Notes: a model not told the origin generated them from the letters alone. DNA of 64,000 bases from Streptomyces nigrescens (GCA_024349765.1 AP026073.1:806001-870000), one strand, 5' to 3'. Shown: positions 1-7,599, numbered from the stretch's first letter. A program made the numbers and translations.

Positions 1-263
1 GCGGCCTCCACGTCGGCCGGGGCGATGGTGAACTCGGTCTCCGCGAATGCGGCGCCCTGGCCGATTTTGCTGCCCTTGAGGGTGATCTTGGCGGTGCCGG
101 CAGCCGTGTTGTCGGTGACCTTCAGCAACTGGTCCGGCAGTACGTAGAAGTAGATGTGCTTGTCGTCGGGCCCCAGGTCCTCGCCGTCCCTCTTCAGACG
201 GTCGACGAGCTGGTCACGGGCCTCCTTGTCGAAGCGGGCACGCATCTCGATCTCGATGGGCAT
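1..263 (-). CDS. CYTH-domain protein (3' end outside window)
   Basis: The N-terminal 87 residues are present and the gene runs off the left edge. The protein starts MPIEIEMRARF; the EIEMR segment at residues 4-8 fits the ExExK signature on the first strand of CYTH proteins (class IV adenylate cyclase / triphosphate tunnel metalloenzymes), which bind triphosphate with Mg2+ or Mn2+. A basic strand around residues 59-65 (AKITLKGSK) is where substrate-binding lysines usually lie. The ATG at 263 is preceded by AGGAGG at good spacing. It is the last visible gene of a minus-strand run with the 99-aa protein and the NDK-like kinase. The substrate cannot be told: adenylate cyclase, thiamine triphosphatase and inorganic triphosphatase share the fold. 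The CYTH call rests on a short N-terminal match. Confidence 0.6.
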   Translation of the reverse strand, partial: MPIEIEMRARFDKEARDQLVDRLKRDGEDLGPDDKHIYFYVLPDQLLKVTDNTAAGTAKITLKGSKIGQGAAFAETEFTIAPADVEA

Positions 264-427
264 GGGGGTATCGCCTCCTGAATCAGGCATGACGGAGCCA
301 GCCGGACCGGCGCCAAGGGGGTGGGTAGCCGGTTCGGGCGGCTGCTGCTTCTGCGGTTGTGGGTCAGGGGCGGGGCGGTGCGGCCGTCACTCGGCCCGGC
401 TCACCACCCCGCCGGATGGATCACTGG

Positions 428-727
428 TCAGTCCAGGTCGCCGAAGCGTTCCCGGACCACGCCCTCGTGCAGGTAGGTCGGGAGCTGGACTCCCCCCACC
501 GAGGTGCGGCTGGTGGCCACCTGCTCTTCGGTGTCGCTGGGGAAGCCCTCCAGGAGTCGCAGGCACTGCTGCACCCACTCACGGGACTTGGGCCGGTCCC
601 CCAGGTCGCGGTGGCGTACTGCCAGGGCGTACGCGGTCTCGGTGGCGGCCCACCGGTCTGTCGTCAGTTCGCGCTGGAAGATGGACTCCAGCTCCTCGGC
701 GGAGGCCAGGCGGGTCTGGATGGTCAT
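428..727 (-). CDS. hypothetical protein, 99 aa, helical repeat-like
   Basis: I do not recognise a family. The product is soluble and rich in Glu, Arg and Leu. The segment at residues 25-62 (TTDRWAATETAYALAVRH, then RPKSREWVQQCLRLLEGF) reads like two amphipathic helices of a tetratricopeptide-type hairpin. There is no signal peptide or membrane segment. ATG 727 follows an AGAGGGGA ribosome-binding site. A longer frame continues upstream into the NDK-like gene, but codon use and the Shine-Dalgarno favour this start. It lies between the NDK-like kinase (79 nt gap) and the CYTH gene (164 nt gap), all minus strand, so the three are probably co-transcribed. Confidence 0.72.
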   Translation of the reverse strand: MTIQTRLASAEELESIFQRELTTDRWAATETAYALAVRHRDLGDRPKSREWVQQCLRLLEGFPSDTEEQVATSRTSVGGVQLPTYLHEGVVRERFGDLD

Positions 728-806
728 GGATTCCCCTCTGAAGTTCGGTCGTGCACTGATGGTGCTCAACGCATCGGCGCCCCCGCGGTGACGCCGTAAC
801 CCGCCG

Positions 807-1316
807 CTAGTACGTGTAGATCTCCGCGAGGGTCTTGTAGTCGTGCAGCTCGTCCTTGTCGAACCACAGCTCGACCTCCTGCTGCGCTTCCTCCTTGTTG
901 CCCGAGGCGTGCACGAGGTTGGCCACGGCCTTGCCCGAGGCGATGCTGCCCGCGGCGCTGTAGTGCGAGAAGTCGCCTCGCACCGTCCCCGCCGGCGCCT
1001 GGTTCGGGTACGTGCTGCCGACGATCTTCCGCACCGTGGCGATGGCGTCGAACCCTTCCAGCACCAGCGCGATGACCGGCCCCTGCTGCATGAACGTCGA
1101 CGTGACGCGGTAGACCTCTGACCCCAGCCGCTCCTCAAGGTCGAAGTAGTGGCGCCGGGTGAACTCCTCGTCCATCCACTTCATCTTGGTGCCGACGATC
1201 TTCAGTGCGGCTTCCTCGAAACGGGTGATGATCCTTCCCGCCAGGCCACGCACGAGCGCATCGGGCTTGAGCAGGACGAGCGTGCGCTCAACGGGGTGTG
1301 CCTGATCCTCAGCCAT
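807..1316 (-). CDS. nucleoside-diphosphate kinase-like protein
   Basis: NDKs move the gamma-phosphate between nucleoside triphosphates and diphosphates through a phosphohistidine. The 169-aa product has the N-terminal strand TLVLLKPDALVRGLAGRII (about residues 11-29) and the nucleotide-binding region with RGDFSHYS. The active-site block NLVHASGNKEEAQQEVELWF, with the catalytic His, is near residues 136-155. Two features separate it from the short bacterial Ndk of about 137 aa: the insertion typical of archaeal-type NDKs before the His, and SGN in place of the usual SDS after HA/HG. Catalysis is likely but not certain. ATG 1316 follows AAAGGGA; the frame is open further upstream but without a better start. 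It is probably an accessory paralogue in the nucleotide-themed cassette. Confidence 0.85.
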   Translation of the reverse strand: MAEDQAHPVERTLVLLKPDALVRGLAGRIITRFEEAALKIVGTKMKWMDEEFTRRHYFDLEERLGSEVYRVTSTFMQQGPVIALVLEGFDAIATVRKIVGSTYPNQAPAGTVRGDFSHYSAAGSIASGKAVANLVHASGNKEEAQQEVELWFDKDELHDYKTLAEIYTY

Positions 1317-1719
1317 GGAGTCCCTTTCGGCTTGTATGCACGGAGTTTGACGGCGGATCAGCCGCCAGGTAGCTGAGGTTACCGGCGCCCACTCGCTCGA
1401 CCGGACGCTCGGACCTTCCCTCGGATGGCGGACACCGGAAGGCGGCACGATGGGGCTGAAAGTAGGGACCCATTTCAGCCAAGTCCCATGGCATACCTAC
1501 TCGTTGGGGGTGTTCACCTAGACTCTCCTTTTGGTCGACCGGCGCTCTTGCGCACAGGCGGATTGGCCGCTCAGGGCGTCTCCCGCGGCTCACTCCGCCC
1601 TGGTGACCATCATTCTTCCGAGTCACCTACGGGACGGCCATGAACCGCCAGTGCAGCCGGAGTGCACCTTCGGTGCGCGAGTTCCTGCACAGAGAGCGGG
1701 GCGAAGGAGGAGGGCGGAC
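1317..1719. promoter_or_regulatory. divergent intergenic region
   Basis: About 400 bp separate the minus-strand NDK-like gene and the plus-strand HTH-Nudix gene. No credible gene is present. Promoters for both arms of the cassette should lie here, but I see no convincing -35/-10 pair or palindrome. Confidence 0.4.
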
Positions 1720-2379
1720 GTGGATGTGATCGAGGTCTGGAGCGGCCGCCACGCCTGCCTGCTGCAGTCCGCCCTGCGCCTCACCAATGAACAGTTCGCG
1801 GCCCGGCTCGGCATCGCCGTACGGACGGTGGCGGCCTGGCACGCCGACCCAGCCGTAGTGCCGCGCAAGGAGATGCAACAGCTCCTCGACACCGTCCACG
1901 AGAAGGCCCCGCCAACAGCACGACAGCGGTTCGCGCTCCTGGTCTCCGGTGAACGCGGCTCGTCCGCACCGGGCCCAGCAGGTGCGCAAGCCCTGCGCGT
2001 CGCGATCGCCGTGGTCATACGTGACAGCGAGGTGCTGCTGGTCTGCCGGCGAGACGATGACGCAACGGGCCTCAGCTGGCAGTTCCCGGCAGGCGTGATC
2101 AAACCAGGCGCCAGGGCCGAGACGGCGACCGTGCGGGAAACGCTGGACGAGACCGGAGTGCACTGCGCGATCCGGCAGCAACTCGGAAACCGGCTCCACC
2201 CGGTGACCGGCGTCCTGTGCGAATACTTCCTGTGCGAGTACCTCGCGGGCCAGGCCACCAACTCCGATGCCGTCGAGAACATCGACGTGATGTGGGTTCC
2301 CAGAAACGCGGTGACCCGTTTCATCCCCGTCGATACGATCTTCCCACCCGCGCTTGCCGTCCTGGAGGAGCAGACGTGA
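1720..2379 (+). CDS. HTH-Nudix fusion with atypical Nudix box
   Basis: A 219-aa protein. Residues about 8-55 form an XRE/Cro-like helix-turn-helix (LQSALRLTNEQFAARLGIAV, then RTVAAWH). Residues about 95-205 form a Nudix domain beginning RVAIAVVIRDSEVLLVCRR. The Nudix box departs from GX5EX7REUXEEXGU: the first Glu is Ala (PGARAETA) and the metal-binding EE is DE (RETLDETGV). It may be a ligand-sensing regulator rather than a hydrolase, or a hydrolase with altered metal binding. GTG 1720 follows GGAGGAGGG; a second in-frame GTG lies six bases on. The stop overlaps the next Nudix start (GTGA), so the two are translationally coupled. Nudix proteins are known in Streptomyces integrative elements (Pif of pSAM2). 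Confidence 0.85.
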   Translation: MDVIEVWSGRHACLLQSALRLTNEQFAARLGIAVRTVAAWHADPAVVPRKEMQQLLDTVHEKAPPTARQRFALLVSGERGSSAPGPAGAQALRVAIAVVIRDSEVLLVCRRDDDATGLSWQFPAGVIKPGARAETATVRETLDETGVHCAIRQQLGNRLHPVTGVLCEYFLCEYLAGQATNSDAVENIDVMWVPRNAVTRFIPVDTIFPPALAVLEEQT

Positions 2380-2789
2380 CGCAGCAGACAGCCGATGAGC
2401 GACCCGGCATTGCAGCGGCCATCATCGTTCACGAAGGACGCGTTCTGATGGTCCGGCGCCGGGTCAGTGAGGGGAAGCTCTCCTGGCAATTCCCGGCCGG
2501 CGAAGTCGAGCCCGGTGAAACCCGCGAGGAAGCCGCCGTGCGGGAGACCAAGGAGGAGACCGGACTGAACGTCTCCGCCGTCAAGCTGCTGGGCGAGCGT
2601 GTCCACCCGGCAACGGGCAGGCTGATGTCCTACACCGCCTGCGAAGTGGTCAGCGGAACCGCGCATGTCGCGGACACCGAGGAACTGGCCGAGCTTGCCT
2701 GGGTGGCTCACGGGCAGATCCCCGACTACGTCCCGTACGGACTGTTCGGGCCGGTGCAGGAGTACCTGGATGCAGCTCTCGCCAGCTAG
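2376..2789 (+). CDS. Nudix hydrolase (canonical)
   Basis: A 137-aa single-domain Nudix protein. It begins with a strand (GIAAAIIVHEGRVLMVRRR) and has the complete box PAGEVEPGETREEAAVRET followed by KEETGL, matching GX5EX7REUXEEXGU with all metal ligands. Such enzymes hydrolyse nucleoside diphosphates linked to another moiety. The substrate is not readable from sequence. GTG 2376 overlaps the stop of the HTH-Nudix gene by four bases, with GGAGGAG upstream. Its similarity to the preceding gene (SWQFPAG, GERVHPATG against GNRLHPVTG) points to tandem duplication, with only this copy keeping an intact active site. Confidence 0.92.
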   Translation: MTQQTADERPGIAAAIIVHEGRVLMVRRRVSEGKLSWQFPAGEVEPGETREEAAVRETKEETGLNVSAVKLLGERVHPATGRLMSYTACEVVSGTAHVADTEELAELAWVAHGQIPDYVPYGLFGPVQEYLDAALAS

Positions 2790-2846
2790 TCGGCGACCCT
2801 ACGTTGTCTCCTGCGTACGGCCTGAGAGGCGACACAGGAAAGCCGG

Positions 2847-2936
2847 ATGTCCTCCTTCGAGACGAGCGGGAAGGACATCAGCCGTGCCGTGTCTGAACTG
2901 CATGACTTCTGCCAACAGCTTGGACTCCCCGCGTGA
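2847..2936 (+). CDS. short coupled ORF, 29 aa
   Basis: An open frame MSSFETSGKDISRAVSELHD followed by FCQQLGLPA, opened by ATG behind AGGAAAG. An in-frame TGA at 2823 leaves this ATG as the only useful start. Its TGA overlaps the flavoprotein GTG by four bases. It may be a small helical protein or a leader that couples translation of the flavoprotein. No homologue is recognised. Confidence 0.5.
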   Translation: MSSFETSGKDISRAVSELHDFCQQLGLPA

Positions 2937-3490
2937 GCGATCAGCCTGAACAGCAGACCAAGAAGCGGTTCCTGTACGTCGTCGTGTGCGCGGCCGGAAT
3001 CGCCGGTGACGTTGGCAAGCTGATCACGGCTGCCCAGGAAGCGCACTGGGACGTCGGCGTCATTGCCACCCCACAGGGACTCGGCTTCATCGACGCCAAC
3101 GCCGTGGTGGCCCAGACCGGCTACCCCATCCGCTCGGCCTGGCGCTCACCCGGCGACCCCCGCCCCCTGCCGCCCGCCGACGCCATCGCGGTCGCGCCGG
3201 CCACGTTCAACACGATCAACAAGTGGGCGGCCGGGATCTCCGACACCCTCGCGGTGGGCATCCTGTGCGAGGCGTACGGCTTCGGTATCCCCACTGCGGT
3301 CCTGCCGTACCTGAACTCGGCCCAGGCTGCCCACCCCGCGTACCGGCAGAGCTTGGGCCGGCTGCGCGAGATGGGCGTCCTGATCGGTGGGTACGAGCCT
3401 CATCCGCCGAAGGCCGGCGGCGGGGCCGACCGCTTCCGGTGGGAGGAGGCGCTGGAACTGCTCACCCCGACGGTGCCGGGGCGGCCGTGA
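2933..3490 (+). CDS. flavoprotein (PPC decarboxylase/HFCD-like)
   Basis: A 185-aa protein of the flavin-dependent cysteine decarboxylase fold. It has an N-terminal Rossmann-like strand (FLYVVVCAAGIAGDVGKLI, residues 13-31). The segment VAPATFNTINKWAAGISDTL around residue 87 corresponds to the FMN-binding PASANT-type motif. In this family the enzymes bind FMN and oxidatively decarboxylate a C-terminal or phosphopantothenoyl cysteine, but several members have unknown substrates. There is no CoaB-type domain, so it is not a complete coaBC. GTG 2933 is coupled to the 29-codon ORF. The gene ends the plus-strand Nudix operon and its stop abuts the relaxase stop on the other strand. Confidence 0.85.
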   Translation: MSDQPEQQTKKRFLYVVVCAAGIAGDVGKLITAAQEAHWDVGVIATPQGLGFIDANAVVAQTGYPIRSAWRSPGDPRPLPPADAIAVAPATFNTINKWAAGISDTLAVGILCEAYGFGIPTAVLPYLNSAQAAHPAYRQSLGRLREMGVLIGGYEPHPPKAGGGADRFRWEEALELLTPTVPGRP

Positions 3491-5200
3491 TCAACGGCGT
3501 CGCGACCGGGGCGTCTTCAGGCGGACGGCTGCCGCTGCGGCAGGAGGAGCAGCGGGACTGCTCCGCGGACGCTGCGGCCGGGGCGCGGGCGTGGTGATGT
3601 AGCCGAGGTGGTGCAGCCGCCAGACCAGGACATCGCTGATCGACTCAGCACTGTCGAGTTCGCGGGACGAGGCGGCTTGGGTCAGCAGGGCGGCGGTGTC
3701 ATGACCGGCGCGCTCGGCTTGGTCGAGGACAGCAGTCAGCGCGTCACTGCCAGGCTCGACGTGCAGACGGTCGGCGAGGTGGGGGAGCACAGCGCGGATC
3801 GTGGCGGCGTGGTGACTCCGGGCCGAGGCGGGCAGACGTTGTCCATAGGTGCGCATGGCGGCCAGTGGACCGGCGGCGGTTGCCTGGTAGGCCGTGCGTA
3901 GGCGGTCTGCGGCCCGCTGAGCGGCCTCGGCCTGTTGGGCATGGCCTCGGGCGGCGTGCCAGCGGGCAGCGGTGATGACGGCCAGGAACATGACGTCGAG
4001 GACCACGGCAGTGGCGGCACCGTCCTGACCGCGGCCGAGGGCGGGCCCAGAGTGGACGATCTGGTTTGCCGCGCGGCGCAGGGCGTACATCTCCTCGTTC
4101 TTGGCGCGGATGTGGGAGCGAGAGGCGCGCTCGAAGTACCGAGCGGCTTCTCGCAGTTCTGCCTGTGTGGGGCCGAGCGAGGTTTGGGCGAGGGCGTCGA
4201 GGACCTCGCCGACTCCGATCAGCTGGGCCGCTGTCGCGCTGTCGTCGTCGGACGACATCGACGCCAGTGCGGAGCCAGTGGCCTCGGCGGCGAAGTGGCG
4301 GGCGCGGACGAGTGCGGAGGCTGCGCTGCGTTCCAAGACTGCGGGAGGCTCGGACATGTCCGTCGTGGCCGTCAATCGCTTTCGGATGCTGGGCAGGGAC
4401 AGGTCCGGGGCGAGTTTGGAGCCGGAGAACCAGACGGGTTCGTTGTCTTTGTTGCGGTCGCCGACCATGGCGACCGAGTAGCCGAGCACGTCGCCGGAGG
4501 GCGCGATCCGCTTCTTGACGCGTACGCCTTCGGCGGCGAGCCGGTCGAAGAACTCGCTCTCGTCCATGGCCCCGGCCAGCGCCCGATGGACGCGGTCACG
4601 AAGGAGGTCACGTGAGGTGGCGTCCTGGCCGAGGCGTTCGGCCTTGTGGCGCTCGGCGCTGGTGGGGCGTTTGGCGGCAGTACCGTCACCGGGCGCGATG
4701 CGGCGGAGGCCGTAGTCGGCCTCGATGCGGCGGGCCTCGGCCTGGGCGCGGCGGGCTTCGTTATGGAGGCGTGGGCGGCGGCCGTCGTCGCGGACGAGGG
4801 TGGCGATGATGTGGATGTGGTCGTCGGCGTGACGGACGGCCGCCCACCGGCAGGCTTGCTCGTCGCCGTCGGGGGCGATGCCAGTGGCGGCGACCGTGCG
4901 GCGGGCGATGGCGGCCCAGTCTTCGTCGGACAGCACCGGGTCCTCGGGGCTGGCCCGCACGGAAATGTGCCACACGTGCTTGTCGGGGCGACGGTTCTTG
5001 GACAGGGCGTTGACGGGCTGGTCGAGCAGGCGCTGCAGCTGCTCATAGGTGGCGCTGAGGTCGCGGCCGGGATCCGGGGTGAGCGGGTCGAAGGCCGCGA
5101 CCAGGTGCGGGTCGATGTGCTCCTCGTGGGTGCCGGGGCCGTAGAGGTAGCGGATCAAGCCGATCGTCTCGCTGCCGCGCTTGTGGATGCTGGGGATCAC
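3491..5200 (-). CDS. relaxase (MobA/VirD2-like mobilization nickase)
   Basis: A 569-aa protein. The N-terminal domain has the relaxase layout: MIPSIHKRGSETIGLIRYLY, then a HUH-type metal site in RHADDHIHIIATLVRDDGR near residues 121-139. Such proteins nick oriT on one strand, stay attached through a tyrosine, and lead the strand into the recipient. Candidate tyrosines are Y17 and Y19. The C-terminal half is Ala-rich and helical without a recognised domain, and there is no helicase domain. GTG 5200 overlaps the MobC stop (GTGA). Most Streptomyces integrative elements transfer double-stranded DNA with TraB, so relaxase-based mobilization is less usual here. The 3' end abuts the flavoprotein stop. 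Confidence 0.88.
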   Translation of the reverse strand: MIPSIHKRGSETIGLIRYLYGPGTHEEHIDPHLVAAFDPLTPDPGRDLSATYEQLQRLLDQPVNALSKNRRPDKHVWHISVRASPEDPVLSDEDWAAIARRTVAATGIAPDGDEQACRWAAVRHADDHIHIIATLVRDDGRRPRLHNEARRAQAEARRIEADYGLRRIAPGDGTAAKRPTSAERHKAERLGQDATSRDLLRDRVHRALAGAMDESEFFDRLAAEGVRVKKRIAPSGDVLGYSVAMVGDRNKDNEPVWFSGSKLAPDLSLPSIRKRLTATTDMSEPPAVLERSAASALVRARHFAAEATGSALASMSSDDDSATAAQLIGVGEVLDALAQTSLGPTQAELREAARYFERASRSHIRAKNEEMYALRRAANQIVHSGPALGRGQDGAATAVVLDVMFLAVITAARWHAARGHAQQAEAAQRAADRLRTAYQATAAGPLAAMRTYGQRLPASARSHHAATIRAVLPHLADRLHVEPGSDALTAVLDQAERAGHDTAALLTQAASSRELDSAESISDVLVWRLHHLGYITTPAPRPQRPRSSPAAPPAAAAAVRLKTPRSRRR

Positions 5201-5832
5201 GCCGACTCGCCGCCGTCGCGGTGGGCGAGAAGGGCGTCGGCGGCTTCCTCCATGCGGCGGGCCGCGTCGTGGACTGCCCTGGCGGTGGCGTCGAGGTGGG
5301 GTGCGTCGGCGCCGGAGTTGAGGGCCTTGGCGACCTGGTTGAAGAGGCCGTGGATGCGGCCCAGGTGCCGGCGGGCGGCGAAGATCTCGTGGATGACTTC
5401 CCGTTCGGTGGCGATCTCGGCTGTGGTGCGGGTCAGGTCGCGGGCAGCCTTGTCGACGGCGTAGGCGAGGAAGGCGGCGTTGGTCATCTCGCAGTGGGCG
5501 GCTGCGGCGGTGAAGTGCGCGTACTCGGGCTCGTTCATGCGGCAGCTGGGCTGATGCAGACGCTTGAGCGGCTTCGGCTGACGGGCGCGCTGACGCTTCG
5601 GCGAGAGGTTCTCGGCCTGCCGTCCCTCTCCAGGCTGCGGTCCGCCCTCGGCCGCAGCTTGCCGGTCCGGTGCCCCCCGGCGCCGGTCCGCTCCAGCCAC
5701 CCCCGGGGCGGGAGACCCGGGAGCATTGCTCCCGGTACAACTTGCTGCGCTGGTGGTGCTGTTGCGGTCTTCCTGGCTGTCGTTTTGGGAGGTGGCCTCG
5801 TGGTTCGTGTTGTGCACTGAGTTCTTTTCCAT
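5197..5832 (-). CDS. MobC-like mobilization accessory protein
   Basis: A 211-aa protein. Residues 1-90 are low complexity (Asn, Ser, Gly, Arg). The MobC/RHH-like segment begins near residue 95 (KRLHQPSCRMNEPEYAHFTA, then EMTNAAFLAYAVDKAARDLT) and is followed by a helical tail with FNQVAKALNSG, a motif common in MobC proteins. MobC binds oriT and helps the relaxase open the strands. ATG 5832 lacks a good ribosome-binding site; ATG 5538 (MNEPEYAHF) is an alternative but would cut the conserved basic segment. It is coupled to the relaxase by a GTGA overlap and is the first gene after the repeat-rich region, which suggests oriT upstream. Confidence 0.78.
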   Translation of the reverse strand: MEKNSVHNTNHEATSQNDSQEDRNSTTSAASCTGSNAPGSPAPGVAGADRRRGAPDRQAAAEGGPQPGEGRQAENLSPKRQRARQPKPLKRLHQPSCRMNEPEYAHFTAAAAHCEMTNAAFLAYAVDKAARDLTRTTAEIATEREVIHEIFAARRHLGRIHGLFNQVAKALNSGADAPHLDATARAVHDAARRMEEAADALLAHRDGGESA

Positions 5833-6750
5833 GGGGTGAGTTGGGTGTGGACGGGCGTTGCGGTGGCATGGTCCGTGTCCGCTGGCCGGTGGGGGACGCG
5901 CAGGGAGCCATGCGGCGCTCGGCCTCTGACCGTGGTTCGCAGCGCGTGTCGAGGCTGCTCGTCCCGAGGTCGGTCTGGCATTGCGAGGGTCGGGGACCGG
6001 GGACCGGGCGGGGTCGCTCCCCTGATGGTTGGCCCTGAGGCCGGGCCCGGCCCCCGTTTCGGCGCCGGGGTGGTCTTGGTCCCCAACGGATCGGTCCCCG
6101 GCTCGGTGTGTCGCAGGGTCCTGGTCCCCCGTTGTTGGGGACCGAGTGAGGACGGTCCCCGATGCTCCCGGTCCCCGGGGGATCGGGATCGGGATCGGGA
6201 CAGTTCCGTGGCGCGCTGAGCAGCGGTTTTGCAGGTGACGGTGCTGGACCCGCGTCACTGCTGGCCTTGGGGACCGTGCTGCACGGTCCCTTCTCTCGAT
6301 GTTCGCGCGGTCCCCGGTCCCCGGTCCTCGGTTTCGGTGAGCTCGGTCCCCGTGCGGGTTCCCGTCGAGGACCGCGTCGGGACGGTCCCCGACGGGACCG
6401 ACTGTCGGGCTGTCGCTGGGGACCGGGGACCGGGGACCGTGTGGAGCCGTCGGCTGAGGCGGTCCTGTGCGTGCATCCGGTCGGGGACCGACGGGCTGCC
6501 GGTCAAGCGGACCTTGCCCTGCTCTCCCTCCTCGCGTGCCATGCCTCCCGGGGCAGAGACATGTCAGTGGTGGCCGGCGCTGGGGCGGCGCGTGACCATC
6601 TGCTGCACGAGCCGCGACGCAGCTGCGGGCCGGTGCCCACGGATGCTCGCGCGATGGCCACCGACATCCGGTGGGCGATCAGCCGCCACGCCGGCTCCAG
6701 CGCCGCTCGGGCCACGGAGGCGACTGCGCGACGTTCCAAGGCACGGCGGG
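5833..6750. other. non-coding region, candidate oriT/clt or origin
   Basis: Some 918 bp between mobC and the rep-like gene. Frames here are shadows with poor codon bias. The left 500 bp hold the GGGGACC array. A short GGGATC triplication lies at about 6180-6199. The right end (6500-6750) is open on the minus strand downstream of the rep-like stop, but I could not support a gene. Its position directly upstream of mobC/mobA is where oriT normally sits. Confidence 0.5.
5992..6489. repeat. 17-copy heptamer array GGGGACC/GGTCCCC
   Basis: Exact copies of GGGGACC start at 5992, 5999, 6137, 6269, 6418, 6425, 6432 and 6483. Exact copies of GGTCCCC start at 6078, 6093, 6123, 6154, 6170, 6309, 6316, 6345 and 6384. 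Several are head-to-tail at 7-bp spacing, and most extend to GGGGACCG. Fewer than one copy would be expected from base composition by a rough estimate. Dense short repeats of this kind resemble TraB recognition repeats at Streptomyces clt loci or initiator-binding iterons. Confidence 0.85.
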
Positions 6751-7599
6751 TTACTCCGTTTCCGCCGGTTCGTCGAGGGCGGCGAGGAGGGCTGCGGTGT
6801 GTGCTTCGGCGCGGGTCATGCCGCCCGCTGAGGTTGAGGTGGGGGCGCCGCCGGGCAGGGCGCGCAGATGCGGGTGCCCGGGGGTGGGGGTGCGTTCGCG
6901 GGCGATCCAGGCGCGCCAGTCGGCGGCCCACGCGGCGGCGGTGCGCGGTATCCCGACCGCTCGGTAGGAGCGCCACTTCTCGTCGGCGGTGCGCAGGGCG
7001 TGCTCGCCGAGCCGGGCGAGGTGCCCCTGGTGCTGCAGCCACGCCCGGGTGTCCTCGTCGATCTGCCATTGGGTGGCGGGGATGAGTGGGGCAGAGCTGC
7101 TGCTCTTACCGTTCACCTTCGGTTCTCTACTGTTCTGGGGGTCGGAATCCGTGCCCCCTGAGGGTTGGGTTCCGTGCCTCCTGGGGGCTGGATTCCGTTC
7201 CCCGGGGTCAGATTCCGGTCCCCCTTCGAAGGGGGCGGCAGGGTCGGATTCCGTCCCCTCGGGGGTTGGAATCCGTTCCCCCTGGAGAGTCGGATTGCGG
7301 CCCTCCTCGATGGCTTGGTCGGCGAGGAATCGGGCGGCGGCCGGGAGGTGGTAGTAGGTCTCTCCACGGGGCCCCTTACGGCCCATCAGCTGCTCCAGCT
7401 CGCCGGTGGCGAGCAGCTTGGCCAGGGCGTCGCGCACGGCGGTACGGGAGGCGTTCGCGCGCCTCATGAGGGTGGGCAGGGACGCGTAGGCGACGCAGCT
7501 GCGGTCTACGCAGCGGTCGGCGATCAGGGTGAGGACCATGCGGGCGGTGCCCTTGCTGGTGCTGTGGTCCCACACCCATTCGCGGGCGGCGTGGCTCAT
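6751..7599 (-). CDS. HTH replication-initiator-like protein
   Basis: A 282-aa protein. Residues 1-75 form a winged-helix/HTH domain of the kind at the front of phage and plasmid initiators (MSHAAREWVWDHSTSKGTAR, then SLPTLMRRANASRTAVRDAL). Residues about 97-165 are a polar Pro/Gly/Asp linker encoded by iteron-like DNA repeats. The C-terminal part (about 170-250) is helical with conserved-looking Trp (ATQWQIDEDTRAWLQHQGHL, AWAADWRAWIARERTPTPG). The layout recalls lambda O, where the origin iterons lie inside the initiator gene. ATG 7599 follows AAGGAG. It sits between the mobilization module and the xre-xis-int module. A transcriptional regulator is the alternative reading. Confidence 0.7.
   Translation of the reverse strand: MSHAAREWVWDHSTSKGTARMVLTLIADRCVDRSCVAYASLPTLMRRANASRTAVRDALAKLLATGELEQLMGRKGPRGETYYHLPAAARFLADQAIEEGRNPTLQGERIPTPEGTESDPAAPFEGGPESDPGERNPAPRRHGTQPSGGTDSDPQNSREPKVNGKSSSSAPLIPATQWQIDEDTRAWLQHQGHLARLGEHALRTADEKWRSYRAVGIPRTAAAWAADWRAWIARERTPTPGHPHLRALPGGAPTSTSAGGMTRAEAHTAALLAALDEPAETE
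7144..7309. repeat. iteron-like repeats inside the rep-like gene
   Basis: Seven imperfect copies, about 20-25 bp apart, of a unit close to GGATTCCGTTCCCC followed by a short G-run. They start near 7144, 7168, 7189, 7209, 7244, 7267 and 7291. They encode the low-complexity linker, for example repeated SDP and ERNP/GERIP words. This suggests selection on the DNA rather than on the protein. Confidence 0.7.

Noticed and set aside
428-1138. Long minus-strand frame spanning the 99-aa gene and the NDK-like gene
   Set aside because: Its N-terminal half is an Arg/Ser/Thr-rich shadow of the NDK-like gene in another frame. Only the part from ATG 727 has good codon use and a ribosome-binding site.
6162-7085. 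Plus-strand open frame over the heptamer array and rep-like 3' end
   Set aside because: The composition is Arg/Gly/Ser-rich shadow sequence, there is no ribosome-binding site, and it overlaps the better supported minus-strand gene.
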